DNA of 64,000 bases from Asticcacaulis sp. AC402 (GTDB lineage: Bacteria; Pseudomonadota; Alphaproteobacteria; Caulobacterales; Caulobacteraceae). The DNA is taken from contig NZ_AWGC01000018.1 of assembly GCF_000495835.1 (NCBI RefSeq), positions 85,175 to 149,174 on the forward strand, given 5' to 3'. A model generated the notes under the pieces. It was not told the origin of the DNA and did no database searches. It saw only the letters and a program-made list of their open reading frames with translations. Shown here in pieces: positions 53,103-61,612 of the stretch. The position numbers were made by a program, and so were the translations under genes. Numbering within the stretch: the first letter of the stretch is position 1; each line of letters begins with the position of its first letter.

Positions 53103-53243
53103 AGCGGGATTTTACGTCTATCAAAACGCATCCAACCTTGATGCAGAGTCTGAAACCGTGCCGTGGCATGGGCCAACCGACCGCCATGAGACTGACTTCG
53201 TCGCGGGCTCTCCGTTTTTGCTTTCTTTGCGGGATCATGCGCC

Positions 53244-53939
53244 ATGCCCGAAATCAGACTTGACGACAGTTGGAAAGCATCGCTGGCCGCTGAATTCGAC
53301 AAGCCCTATATGACCGGGCTCAAGCAGTTCCTGCGCGAGGAACTGGCGGCCGGCAAGCGCATCTTCCCCAAGGGCAGCGAGTTTTTCCGCGCATTGGACC
53401 TGACGCCGGTGGACCGGGTGCGGGTGGTCATTCTGGGCCAGGACCCTTACCACGGCGAAGGCCAGGCCCACGGTCTGTGTTTTTCCGTCCAGCCGGGCGT
53501 GAAGGTTCCGCCGTCCCTGGTCAATATCTATAAGGAACTGCAGGCCGATCTCGGCATCCCACCGGCGCAGCATGGCTTTCTGGAGCACTGGGCCAAGCAG
53601 GGCGTGCTGCTGCTCAATGCCGTGCTGACGGTGCAGATGGGCGTGGCCAATGCCCACCAGGGCAAGGGGTGGGAGACTTTCACGGACGCGGTGATCCGCG
53701 CCGTCAACGACCAGCCTCATCCCGTGGTCTTTATCCTGTGGGGGGGCTACGCTCAGAAGAAGGCGGCCTTTGTCGATACCGGCAAACACCTGGTGCTGAA
53801 AGCGCCGCACCCGTCGCCGTTGTCGGCCTACACTGGCTTCTTTGGCAGCAAGCCGTTTTCGAAGACCAACGGGTTTCTGGAAGCGCAGGGGGTTACGCCG
53901 ATCGACTGGCGCGTGCCGGACAATCCGGCGGAGATGTGA
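53244..53939 (+). CDS. ung: Uracil-DNA glycosylase, family 1
   Basis: 231 residues. The catalytic water-activating loop is [20 protein letters not shown] (about 62-81), the strand motif LLLNAVLTV is at about 124-132, and the minor-groove loop is [10 protein letters not shown] (about 193-202). It removes uracil from DNA in base-excision repair. Normal length; ordinary housekeeping gene. Confidence 0.97.
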   Translation: MPEIRLDDSWKASLAAEFDKPYMTGLKQFLREELAAGKRIFPKGSEFFRALDLTPVDRVRVVILGQDPYHGEGQAHGLCFSVQPGVKVPPSLVNIYKELQADLGIPPAQHGFLEHWAKQGVLLLNAVLTVQMGVANAHQGKGWETFTDAVIRAVNDQPHPVVFILWGGYAQKKAAFVDTGKHLVLKAPHPSPLSAYTGFFGSKPFSKTNGFLEAQGVTPIDWRVPDNPAEM

Positions 53940-54054
53940 GATAGCTGGGTAACCCGCTCCGCCTGAGAGCGCAAAAACCCGACAGATGACCCCGAAAGCA
54001 TTTGGTTCCTCTGCAGCTTGGCGCTAAGTTCGCGGTGACAGCAGGAGGATCGAT

Positions 54055-54648
54055 ATGTACAGGCTCAACCTCAGTATCTGCGTATGCGTCGCCGTGCTCG
54101 CCCTGGCGGCGTGCGGCAAGAAGGAGGCCGGTGACGGCGCCATGGGTGAATCGGCGGCGCCCGCTGATGCTCCCGCCGCCATGACCACGGGCAAAACCGC
54201 GGGCGTCACCGGCCCGGCCCTGAAGGCCGGGCTGTGGGAACTGAAGACCCAGATCGCCAAGATGCCCCAGTCGATCACCACCAAGATCTGCCTGGACGAG
54301 GCCCTTTCGACCAGCTTCACCACCAATGCCGGCCCGATGAAGCAGGGCAATACCAACTGTAGCGACCAGACAATCACTCATATCGGCAATGTCATCGACA
54401 TGTCGGCGGTTTGCAAGGACGGCGCCCAGACGATCGACACCAAGGTCCGTATGGAGATGATGGGCGATACCGCCTATAAGCAGACCATCACCGCGACCTT
54501 CGATCCGGCGAAGGATGGCATGAAGGATGTATCAACCACGGTCGCCGGTAAATGGCTGGGCGCGTGCGGCGCCGACATGAAGCCCGGCGACATGGTCATG
54601 CCCGGCGGGATGAAGATCAATATGGCCGACGCCATGAAGGGCAAGTAA
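54055..54648 (+). CDS. DUF3617-type lipoprotein
   Basis: 197 residues. The signal peptide has a lipobox (LALAAC at about 15-20), so it should be lipid-anchored. The mature domain has the DUF3617 pattern: LKAGLWELKTQIAKMPQSIT, then KICLDEA, NCSDQTITHIGNVIDMSAVC and WLGACGADMKPGDMV. Role unknown. GCAGGAGGATCGAT precedes the ATG. The next gene begins 7 bp after the stop, so it may be cotranscribed. Confidence 0.82.
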   Translation: MYRLNLSICVCVAVLALAACGKKEAGDGAMGESAAPADAPAAMTTGKTAGVTGPALKAGLWELKTQIAKMPQSITTKICLDEALSTSFTTNAGPMKQGNTNCSDQTITHIGNVIDMSAVCKDGAQTIDTKVRMEMMGDTAYKQTITATFDPAKDGMKDVSTTVAGKWLGACGADMKPGDMVMPGGMKINMADAMKGK

Positions 54649-54655
54649 GCCCGTC

Positions 54656-55459
54656 ATGCGTCAATTCCTCGTCGATGCGTTTGCCACGGGGCCGTTCAAG
54701 GGCGGCCCCGCGTGGGTGGTTGAGCCGCTTACCGACTGGCCCGATGACGCCTGGATGCAGGCGCTCGCTATGGAAAACAACCAGGCCGAAACGGCTTATC
54801 TGCGGCCGGCCGGAGAGGGTCGGTTCGACCTGCGCTGGTTTACGCCGGCCTGCGAAGTCAAGCTGTGTGGCCATGCTACCCTGGCTTCAGCCCATGTCCT
54901 GTTCGAGGACCTGGGGCATGACTCTGACCGGCTGGTGTTTTCGACCCTGTCGGGTGACCTGATCGTCACCCGGACGGACAGGGGCCTGGAAATGGACTTC
55001 CCGGCCTATGAACCCGTGGCGATCGCTATGCCGGACCTGGCGGCCGCCTTGGGTGCTGTGCCGACAGCCGTCTATGGCGGACCGGCCCTGATCGCCCTGT
55101 TTGACGACGAAGCGACGGTGCGCGGCCTGACGCCGGATCTGAAGGCCCTGCCGCTTTATGCCGGCAGCGTCTACAACGACCGCCACGTCGTGGTCACGGC
55201 GCTGGCCGATCCTTGGAAACCCTACGACGCCGTGTCGCGACTGTTCGCGCCCGACATGGGGATCGACGAGGATCCGGCGACCGGTTCCATGCACTGCATG
55301 CTGACGCCGCTCTATCACCGCCTGACGGGTAAGACGGTGGTCGACTTCTACCAGGCCCATCCCAAACGCGGCGCCGAGATCCAGGGTGAACTGGCCGGAA
55401 ACCGTGTGCTGCTGCGCGGTCACGCCGTCACCGTGGTTCGTGCGGAACTTGTACTGTAA
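54656..55459 (+). CDS. PhzF-family isomerase/epimerase
   Basis: 267 residues. The N-terminal VDAFATGPFKGGPAWVV and the catalytic glutamate in ENNQAETAYLRP (about 41-52) match PhzF. KLCGHATLASAHVLFE and the C-terminal DEDPATGSMHCMLTPLYH complete the signature. Family members isomerise or epimerise small metabolites; without other phenazine genes here the substrate is unknown. Confidence 0.92.
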   Translation: MRQFLVDAFATGPFKGGPAWVVEPLTDWPDDAWMQALAMENNQAETAYLRPAGEGRFDLRWFTPACEVKLCGHATLASAHVLFEDLGHDSDRLVFSTLSGDLIVTRTDRGLEMDFPAYEPVAIAMPDLAAALGAVPTAVYGGPALIALFDDEATVRGLTPDLKALPLYAGSVYNDRHVVVTALADPWKPYDAVSRLFAPDMGIDEDPATGSMHCMLTPLYHRLTGKTVVDFYQAHPKRGAEIQGELAGNRVLLRGHAVTVVRAELVL

Positions 55460-55479
55460 TGCCAACCTACGAAATGGCT

Positions 55480-55760
55480 GACACATCGAAAGTAAGAGGA
55501 CCCCTCCGCCTCGACGCGCTTCGCCCTTTGGGCTCGCTTGCTCGGCACCTCCCCATTTGAAATGGGGAGGAGAAGAAGCTATTGAACTTTTTCTTTTTTC
55601 TCCTCCCCATCTCTTCGATGGGTGCGGGGTGGCCCGTGCCATGGCGAGCAAGCGGAGATCGAAGATCGTAGCGCTGCCTGCCGGCGAGGCTCGAGACGGA
55701 GCGGCCCCTTCGGAAAGAAGGTCAAAGTCAAATTGGGGTGGTATAAAACCATAAGGATAA
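55480..55760. repeat. Composite palindromic repeat, copy 5 (opposite orientation)
   Basis: It starts with AGGACCCCTCCGCCTCGACG, GGGCTCGCTTGCTCGGCACC and TCCCCATTTGAAATGGGGAG, then CTCCTCCCCATCTCTTCGAT, GGCCCGTGCCATGGCGAGCA, and ends GGTCAAAGTCAAATTGG with GGTATAAAACC. It is the reverse-orientation counterpart of 60590-60905 and nearly full length. Confidence 0.85.
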
Positions 55761-55763
55761 AAC

Positions 55764-56660
55764 ATGTTGAGAAGCGCGTTTCTGATCGGTCTGTGCCTGC
55801 TGGCCACGCCGGTTCTGGCTGAGGGCGTCTACACGCCCCAGACACTGGTCCTGAAAGACGTGCCGGTCGCCACCGGCCCCGCCGTCGAACTGTTCAACGG
55901 CAAGGATATCGATGCCTGGGACGCCTGGCTCGGCTATCCCGACCCGGCCCAGACCTATTCACCCGACCATGCCCCGTCGATCGGTCCGGCGGGCAAGGGC
56001 GATATCTTCAAGGTCGTGCAGGAAGACGGGGCGCCGGCTCTGTTCATTTCGGGCAAGACCTGGGGCAGCCTGGTCCACCAGGGCGACTACGGCAATTATC
56101 ACCTGCGGCTGGAGTATAAATGGAGCGGCAAGCGCCATGCCCCGCGCCTGGACCTGCCGGAAAACAACGGCTTGCTGTACCATAGCCATGGCGAGCCGGG
56201 CGCGGTGTGGGGCACCTGGATGCGCTCAGCGGAGTTCGAGATCATGACAGGCTCGACCGGCATGATCGTGCCGGTTGGCGCCAATCTGAAGGCGACGACC
56301 ACCGCCATGAAGGACCCGGCCATCATTGCGCCGGGCCACCGCTTTACCGTCGGCGCGCCGGAGTACACCACCATCGGCAACACGGCGGACTGGAATGTCG
56401 AGAATGCCCGCGACGCCGAAAAGCCGGTGGGTCAGTGGAACACACTCGACCTCTATGTCTTCGGCGACCGCGCCATCCACGTCGTCAATGGCGTGCCGGT
56501 CATGGAGGTGTGGAACCTGTGCGACACCGATGCGGCAGGCGTGTGCCAGCCCCTGACCCACGGCCGCATCCAGTTCCAGTCGGAGGGTGCGGAGACCTTC
56601 TTCCGGAATATCACCCTGGAACCGATCGACCGGCTGCCGACGATCGAGGTTGCTGACTAA
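55764..56660 (+). CDS. Exported DUF1080 (3-keto-disaccharide hydrolase-like) protein
   Basis: 298 residues with a signal peptide (MLRSAFLIGLCLLATPVLA). The jelly-roll DUF1080 domain has ELFNGKDIDAWDAWLGY, GNYHLRLEYKWSGKRHAPRL, NNGLLYHSHGEPGAVWGTWM, QWNTLDLYVFGDRAIHVVNG and GRIQFQSEGAETFFRNITLE. Related proteins act on sugars in the periplasm or surface. The gene begins directly after the composite repeat. Confidence 0.88.
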   Translation: MLRSAFLIGLCLLATPVLAEGVYTPQTLVLKDVPVATGPAVELFNGKDIDAWDAWLGYPDPAQTYSPDHAPSIGPAGKGDIFKVVQEDGAPALFISGKTWGSLVHQGDYGNYHLRLEYKWSGKRHAPRLDLPENNGLLYHSHGEPGAVWGTWMRSAEFEIMTGSTGMIVPVGANLKATTTAMKDPAIIAPGHRFTVGAPEYTTIGNTADWNVENARDAEKPVGQWNTLDLYVFGDRAIHVVNGVPVMEVWNLCDTDAAGVCQPLTHGRIQFQSEGAETFFRNITLEPIDRLPTIEVAD

Positions 56661-56708
56661 TTCTGACAGCATCAATCGTTAGGGGAATTTGAATAACAGG
56701 AGGACTAC

Positions 56709-57422
56709 ATGACGCACACTACGCAGGTTGGCCCAATTCCCCAATGGATCAAGGATCTCAGAGCTCCTGGCTATAAGAACGTTTTCGAGTTGGGCATAAA
56801 TCCGTCCGTAATTTATGGGACAGAGCACCTGTGCGGCGACTGGAGCGGAGAGCTTCTTGTTCTTGCCAAGGATTTCGCTCCCTCAGATATAGTCGAAGAT
56901 GTAATCCGGCGAGGTTATGCTTCGGATGTTGCATTTCGGCACAACGACGGAGACGGTAGATATGGCCGGACTGGGCTCAATACAAACAGAAACCTCATGC
57001 AATTTCTTTTTGGGAATTCGGGGAATCTGTCCGGAGAAAATTCGTCCACGTGCGGTGTGCTTTATGGAAATGCCTGTTTCTTTCTTAAGTCCGGCGGCGT
57101 GTCGGATAGTTTGAAAGATTTTTCGGTGGGACGTCCTGTGTTTGACGGCTCAATGAAAGTGGTCGACTACGTTTTGTCTCAAATGAAAAATGTAAAGGCT
57201 GTCGTGTGTCTGGGCGGCGATGCAAAAAGAATGTTATGGGGGAATCCCATGTTTGCGTCTCGTGACCCGCTAAATCTCAGTCGGAATGTTGGCAGTTCCA
57301 TTCCTTTGTACCACGTACCTCATCCGGGAGCGCGAGCTTCTACGACGTCTTATGAAGACCACGTAAATTCCTGGTCTTTTGTGAAGCGAGATTCCGGCTT
57401 AAACTGGATAGCAATCGCTTAG
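56709..57422 (+). CDS. Second orphan protein resembling the uracil-DNA glycosylase fold
   Basis: 237 residues. A UDG-like order of motifs is seen: GELLVLAKDFAPSDIVEDV (about 53-71), GVLYGNACFFLKSGG, VKAVVCLGGDAKRMLWGN (about 161-178) and LYHVPHPGARAST (about 200-212). HPG stands where UDGs have HPS. The DNA is clearly A+T-richer than both neighbours (DUF1080 and ohrR), which points to recent transfer. AGGAGGACTAC before the ATG is a strong ribosome binding site. Substrate unknown. Confidence 0.6.
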   Translation: MTHTTQVGPIPQWIKDLRAPGYKNVFELGINPSVIYGTEHLCGDWSGELLVLAKDFAPSDIVEDVIRRGYASDVAFRHNDGDGRYGRTGLNTNRNLMQFLFGNSGNLSGENSSTCGVLYGNACFFLKSGGVSDSLKDFSVGRPVFDGSMKVVDYVLSQMKNVKAVVCLGGDAKRMLWGNPMFASRDPLNLSRNVGSSIPLYHVPHPGARASTTSYEDHVNSWSFVKRDSGLNWIAIA

Positions 57423-57435
57423 TAGTTTGGCTACC

Positions 57436-57882
57436 TCACGCCTGCCGTAAAGTTCTTCCAAGCTCTTGAACATGTTCGCGAAGTTCGGTCAGACGGTTCA
57501 GGTCCATCCCAGAATGGCATAGCATGGCCGCGGGGATTCGCCGGGCCTGGTCACGCAGCGACTGTCCGAAATCGGTCAGATGGATGCGGGTAATCCGTTC
57601 GTCCTTGTCATCGCGGCCGCGCGTCAGAAAGCCGGCTTTTTCCATCCGCTTCAGCAAAGGCGTCAGGGTACCGGAATCGAGCTGGAGCGGCTGGGCCAGC
57701 TCGGTGACCGAACGCCCGTCGCGCTCCCACAACACCAGCATGACCAGGTACTGCGGGTAGGTCAGGCCGAGGGGCTCCAGCCACGGACGATAGGCCTGGG
57801 CAAAGGCATGGGCGGCCGAATAGACGGCGAAACAGATCTGGCTGTCGAGGCGCAGTTCGGGCGGGGAGGGGGTTCGGGTCAT
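57436..57882 (-). CDS. ohrR: MarR-family organic peroxide sensor OhrR
   Basis: 148 residues. The reactive-cysteine segment is [20 protein letters not shown] (Cys near 17). The winged helix is [20 protein letters not shown], then [21 protein letters not shown] second cysteine in AMLCHSG (about 121) fits the two-cysteine OhrR type. It represses ohr until peroxide oxidises it. It is divergent from ohr, with palindromes between. Confidence 0.92.
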   Translation of the reverse strand: MTRTPSPPELRLDSQICFAVYSAAHAFAQAYRPWLEPLGLTYPQYLVMLVLWERDGRSVTELAQPLQLDSGTLTPLLKRMEKAGFLTRGRDDKDERITRIHLTDFGQSLRDQARRIPAAMLCHSGMDLNRLTELREHVQELGRTLRQA

Positions 57883-57893
57883 GCCGACAATTT

Positions 57894-57932
57894 AATTGCA
57901 CACAATGCACTTGACAATAGATTGTGCACAAT
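57894..57932. promoter_or_regulatory. Candidate OhrR operator region
   Basis: AATTGCACACAAT at 57894-57906 and the perfect palindrome ATTGTGCACAAT at 57921-57932 lie in the short divergent gap between ohrR and ohr, with a TTGACA box at 57911-57916 between them. The placement fits autorepression and control of ohr. Confidence 0.7.
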
Positions 57933-57972
57933 TAAGTTGTTCATCACCTATTTGACGCGAGGAGACTTACAC

Positions 57973-58395
57973 ATGACCCAAACCATCACCGCTGCCTACA
58001 CCGCCCATGCCAGGGCTACCGGTGGCCGCGAAGGCACGGCCCAGAGCGGCAATCTCGATCTGAAGCTGTCGACGCCGAAGGAACTGGGCGGGGCCGGTGG
58101 CGACGGGACCAACCCGGAACAACTGTTTGCCATGGGTTACGCCGCCTGTTTCATCGGCGCGCTGAAGTTTGTCGGGGGCAGGGAAAAGGTTGCCGTGCCG
58201 GCGGACGCCAGCATTGACTCGTCAGTCGGTATCGGGCCTACGCCTACGGGTTTCGGTCTGGCCGTGACTCTGAAGATTTCGCTGCCAGGCCTGGATGGCG
58301 CCACGGCTGACCGACTGATTGCCGCCGCGCATCAGGTCTGTCCCTACTCCAACGCGACCCGCGGCAATATCAATGTGACACTGGTTCGGGCCTAG
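57973..58395 (+). CDS. ohr: Organic hydroperoxide resistance protein Ohr
   Basis: 140 residues. [20 protein letters not shown] holds the first catalytic cysteine (about 59) and [16 protein letters not shown] the second (about 123). It reduces organic hydroperoxides. The ATG at 57973 follows GGAG; longer open frames upstream would cross ohrR and are wrong. Confidence 0.95.
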   Translation: MTQTITAAYTAHARATGGREGTAQSGNLDLKLSTPKELGGAGGDGTNPEQLFAMGYAACFIGALKFVGGREKVAVPADASIDSSVGIGPTPTGFGLAVTLKISLPGLDGATADRLIAAAHQVCPYSNATRGNINVTLVRA

Positions 58396-58437
58396 GTCTG
58401 TCAAGACGACCAGAGCCTTACCTCTGTCGGCTGGAGA

Positions 58438-58713
58438 TCAGCCATAGACCTTAGGATATCCCGGCTGGCGGGCGGCACCATAGGGGCCGTAGCCCGCCCG
58501 GCCGGGATATCCGTGTGGCTGCGGGTAGGCGGGCCGGTCGCCGTAGCGATAGGTCGCTGGCAGGGCCGGGCTGTGCCAGCCATCCGCGCGCACGGACGCG
58601 GTCGCGTGCGTCATGCCGCCGTCTGCGGCGTCGGCTAACGGACGTTCGAACAGGTCGGCCTGGTCGGCAGACGGCAAGGGATGGGCCAAAATGGTGGGCT
58701 GAGGTCTGGACAT
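58438..58713 (-). CDS. Hypothetical Gly/Pro/Tyr-rich protein
   Basis: 91 residues with no family that I recognise. The C-terminal third is rich in Gly, Pro and Tyr (PAYPQPHGYPGRAGYGPYGA). No signal peptide or transmembrane segment. Base composition is core-like. It may be real or a chance open frame. Confidence 0.4.
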   Translation of the reverse strand: MSRPQPTILAHPLPSADQADLFERPLADAADGGMTHATASVRADGWHSPALPATYRYGDRPAYPQPHGYPGRAGYGPYGAARQPGYPKVYG

Positions 58714-58769
58714 GGACGCATCCGCAAGGCGTGACTGATTGATCGCTTATTGGACTGAGTCGCGCCGCT

Positions 58770-58990
58770 CGAGCAGGATGAGTTTTGATGGAATCAAAGC
58801 TCATCTCTAGAGCGGGATGAGTTTTGATGGAGTCAAAATCCCGCTCTAAGTTTTTGTTTTGTCGCGCAATTTATCCGAAAAGTGCGTCACACTTTATCGG
58901 ATTGCGCTCTAAGGTCCTGCTTTGTCGCGCAATTTTTGCGAAATCGGGAGCGCCCGTGCGGGTGGTGCACACTTTGGCAGATTGCGCTTT
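58770..58990. repeat. Cluster of palindromic repeats (AGAGCGGGATGAGTTTTGAT and AATCCGATAAAGTG types)
   Basis: Two GAGTTTTGATGGA units, TAGAGCGGGATGAG and ATCCCGCTCTA form one hairpin set. TTTGTCGCGCAATTT occurs twice, with CACACTTTATCGGATTGCGC and a diverged second copy ending CTTTAGAGCGG. The cluster reaches the stop codon of the doc gene. Confidence 0.8.
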
Positions 58991-59372
58991 AGAGCGGAAC
59001 CACGTGATTGCGAATCCAGGACGCGAAGGCTTCGGCGCTTAACTCACCCTGCGCGACCACCATCAGCCCCAGGAAACAGGCCGTATCGTCGGCATTGAGC
59101 CGGTAGCCATTGAGCGTGAGGAACAGCTCGATCACCACGAGGGCGGTCGGCAGGTTGGCGACGTGAAAGGGCTGATCGTGGGCCAGGCCGTAACCATAAC
59201 AGGCGGCCAGGGACGCCAGGTCGGTCGCCGAACTCATGTTCAGGACGTGGGCGCGCGCGTACAACATCTTCATCATGCTGACTTCGCGCAGGCCCGTACG
59301 GCCGCCGTGGTGGGCGCAGATTTCGTCGTGAACCGCCTGGATCACCCCGTCCTTGATCAGTTGGAACGGCAT
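58989..59372 (-). CDS. Doc/Fic-family toxin homologue with degenerate active site
   Basis: 127 residues, normal Doc length and overall pattern (GRTGLREVSMMKMLYARAHV, then ELFLTLNGYRLNADD and FASWIRNH). The Fic motif H-x-F-x-D-x-N-K-R-T-A reads Q-P-F-H-V-A-N-L-P-T-A here. The histidine, aspartate, lysine and arginine are all lost and only F, N, T and A remain. Transferase or kinase activity is therefore unlikely unless a new chemistry is used. The last codons overlap a palindromic repeat. It follows an AbrB-type antitoxin by one base. Confidence 0.85.
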   Translation of the reverse strand: MPFQLIKDGVIQAVHDEICAHHGGRTGLREVSMMKMLYARAHVLNMSSATDLASLAACYGYGLAHDQPFHVANLPTALVVIELFLTLNGYRLNADDTACFLGLMVVAQGELSAEAFASWIRNHVVPL

Positions 59373-59373
59373 C

Positions 59374-59595
59374 TTATTTGTTCAGTTCGTTGACGACGTT
59401 TCGGCGCCGGCGCATCAACTCGCGCGCCGTGTTCATCTGCTCGGCGAACCCGGGGTCGTAGGGGACCAGGCGATAGCCATCCGGCGTGGCGGTAATGAAG
59501 ATGCTGTCGCCCTTGTCCAGCTTCAGCCGCGTCAGGACTTCCTTAGGCATGATGATCCCCAGCGAATTGCCGATCTTGGTGACCTTCAGTTCCAT
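59374..59595 (-). CDS. AbrB/MazE-type antitoxin partner of Doc homologue
   Basis: 73 residues from the ATG at 59595 (a longer frame to 59655 lacks support). MELKVTKIGNSLGIIMPKEV, then LTRLKLDKGDSIFITATPDG, is the AbrB swapped-hairpin domain. The tail ARELMRRRRNVVNELNK would bind the toxin. It looks intact although its toxin is degenerate. The gap 59596-59846 holds no gene. Confidence 0.88.
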   Translation of the reverse strand: MELKVTKIGNSLGIIMPKEVLTRLKLDKGDSIFITATPDGYRLVPYDPGFAEQMNTARELMRRRRNVVNELNK

Positions 59596-59846
59596 GGCGC
59601 AGGCTTCCCTTCTGAGTAGTACGCGCGTTAGAACCCGTGAGGCGATACAAGTCAAGGCTTGGCGACGCCTATTTTGCGGATGCGGGAGGCCGGATTTTTA
59701 TTCGTTGTCAGCAGACCGGAAAGCCGGGGTTATGGCATGTAAAACAACAGGGTTGCTGAGGGTGGATTGTATCTGACGTAAGGGGTCCGTAAAGCCATGG
59801 AGTCCCTGCGCGATGACAAAATCTCTGTATCAGAACATGAATGCCA

Positions 59847-60218
59847 TCATCCGCACTTTTCCACCTGATCCAGCAGGGCATCGATGTCGGCTTTGAGAAG
59901 TTCATCCATCAGGGCGTCGGTCGGGGTCGGTGCATCGGCGTAAATCTCAATCAGCATTTCGCCAACCCTTATGGTCGAATCTGTCAACATTTCCAACTCT
60001 GCCAAGGCGTTCAGGGTTTCCTGATCTTCAGCCGTGGGATTGGTCATGCCTTCTCGAGCAAGGGTGATGGCTTCCTTCTCGCTGATACCTATCATCACCA
60101 TGGTCTCACCAATGGCACGGCAGCGCATAGCCTCGGCATCTGTGCCCGCCAGGGCAGTGCCGGGAGGGATGGCGCCAAGCACCAGAACCGCCGCGGCGGC
60201 AACAGCAAATTTGATCAT
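59847..60218 (-). CDS. Exported hypothetical protein
   Basis: 123 residues from the ATG at 60218. A clear signal peptide (MIKFAVAAAAVLVLGAIPPG, then TALA) precedes a small acidic helical domain with two cysteines (MRCRAIGE and VEKCG at the end). No family recognised; probably periplasmic. Confidence 0.65.
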   Translation of the reverse strand: MIKFAVAAAAVLVLGAIPPGTALAGTDAEAMRCRAIGETMVMIGISEKEAITLAREGMTNPTAEDQETLNALAELEMLTDSTIRVGEMLIEIYADAPTPTDALMDELLKADIDALLDQVEKCG

Positions 60219-60589
60219 ATCGAGGCCCCTTTTCGTGCCATTGCGTTGATAGTCGTATGGCCAGAAAGTCGCCATGTTTCAGTCACAAAGATGAGTCGGG
60301 GTGGCTGCGGCATCGCGCATTTCCCCATGCTACCCGGATCGCCGCGACAACACAACGGCAGGGGAAAGGCCTTGGTTTTGATGATTATGTCTGCGACAAG
60401 TTGCTGTTTTTACGTTGTATTTTCCGGTGAACTTCGCGTCTCTTCGTTTGTTGAACACAGGATACATCCGCGCGGCGCGATTGCAATACCCTGAACAGGG
60501 GTTACAGAATTTGTAATCCATCGCCAAACCAAGTGTGGTGTAAATGTGGCGAAAATCGACCTCATACCAAGCTTCATAAGGAACGATTC

Positions 60590-60905
60590 CTGGTATAATG
60601 ACGCCGCACTTTGACTTTGACATTCTCTCCGCCAGGGGACCCCTCCGTCTCGAGCCTCGTCGGCAGGCAGCGCTACGATCTTCGATCTCCGCTTGCTCGC
60701 CATGGCACGGGCCACCCCGCTCCCCATCGAAGGAATGGTCAGGAGAAAAAAGAATATGTTCAATGGTTTCTTCTCCTCCCCATTTCAAATGGGGAGGTGC
60801 CGAGCAAGCGAGCCCAAAGGGCGCAGCGCTGCCTGCCGGCGAGGCTCGAGGCGGAGGGGTCTACCTACTGTCGATGTGTCAATCTTTTCGTTGATAGGTA
60901 TAAGC
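60590..60905. repeat. Composite palindromic repeat, copy 6 (full length)
   Basis: The most complete copy. It runs from GGTATAATGACGCCGCACTTTG through GGGGACCCCTCCGTCTCGAG, GGCAGGCAGCGCTACGATC and CTTGCTCGCCATGGCACGGG to a central pair of TCCCCAT and ATGGGGA arms. Then the complementary half follows: CCGAGCAAGCGAGCCC, AGCGCTGCCTGCCGGCGAGG, GGCGGAGGGGTC and GATAGGTATAAGCC. The gap 60276-60589 upstream has no gene. Confidence 0.88.
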
Positions 60906-60976
60906 CTGACCTCCGCGGTCCGTTGCCGAAGATGGCGAAGCCGGCATCAGACCTGACGGTCCCGTCGCGGCACGGC

Positions 60977-61612
60977 TCAGTTCAAGACGATGTAGAAATT
61001 CACCGTCACAGGGTTGTCGTTACGGACCTCGATCTCGTTCGCGCCGGTAAAGGTCGGAACCCAGCGGCAGCCGAGATTGCGCGTCGACGGTGCGACCGCG
61101 CAGACCGAAGCGCCCTCGTCGTCCCGGACTTCGAGGCTCAGGGGGGCGTCGTCGACCGGCACCAGGACGATTTCGGCACGCTGGCCGGCGCTGTAGGTCT
61201 GGCGCGTGCGGAAGGCGCCGTTGGCCGATACCTTGCCCGACCTGTATCCCGGGCCCAGGGTGCGGCCGCGGAAGGCTACCGCGGTCGTCGGCCGGGCACC
61301 CAAGGCCCTTGCCCGAGTTGCCCATTGCCGTGCCAGGTCGGGCGCCCCGTCTTCGGGCCTGGCGCCCATCAGGCTGAGCGCCTGGGCCTGAACCAGCAGG
61401 GCGTCGCCGTCGCCGCGTGCCTCGGCGGCCAGTCCGCGTTGCAGGATGTCGGCGACCGTATCGGCATCGCCGCGCATCCGGTCGAGGTCAAGGCTTTCGA
61501 GACGGCTTGCACCCGCCTGGGCCAGGTTGGCATCCGTCCCGGACACGGGGGCGCAGGCCATCAGCATGGAGGCGGCTACCACCGGTACGATCGACCCCCA
61601 CCCCTTGATCAA
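60977..61612 (-). CDS. Lipoprotein of unknown function behind the sensor kinase
   Basis: 211 residues. The start is a TTG at 61610-61612 overlapping the kinase stop (TTGA), giving a signal peptide with lipobox SMLMAC. The body has repeated short helices (AEARGDGDALLVQAQALSLM) like a TPR/SEL1 fragment, then a beta-rich C-terminus (EIEVRNDNPVTVNFYIVLN). Coupled to the two-component genes, so it may be a co-regulated envelope protein. Confidence 0.7.
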   Translation of the reverse strand: MIKGWGSIVPVVAASMLMACAPVSGTDANLAQAGASRLESLDLDRMRGDADTVADILQRGLAAEARGDGDALLVQAQALSLMGARPEDGAPDLARQWATRARALGARPTTAVAFRGRTLGPGYRSGKVSANGAFRTRQTYSAGQRAEIVLVPVDDAPLSLEVRDDEGASVCAVAPSTRNLGCRWVPTFTGANEIEVRNDNPVTVNFYIVLN

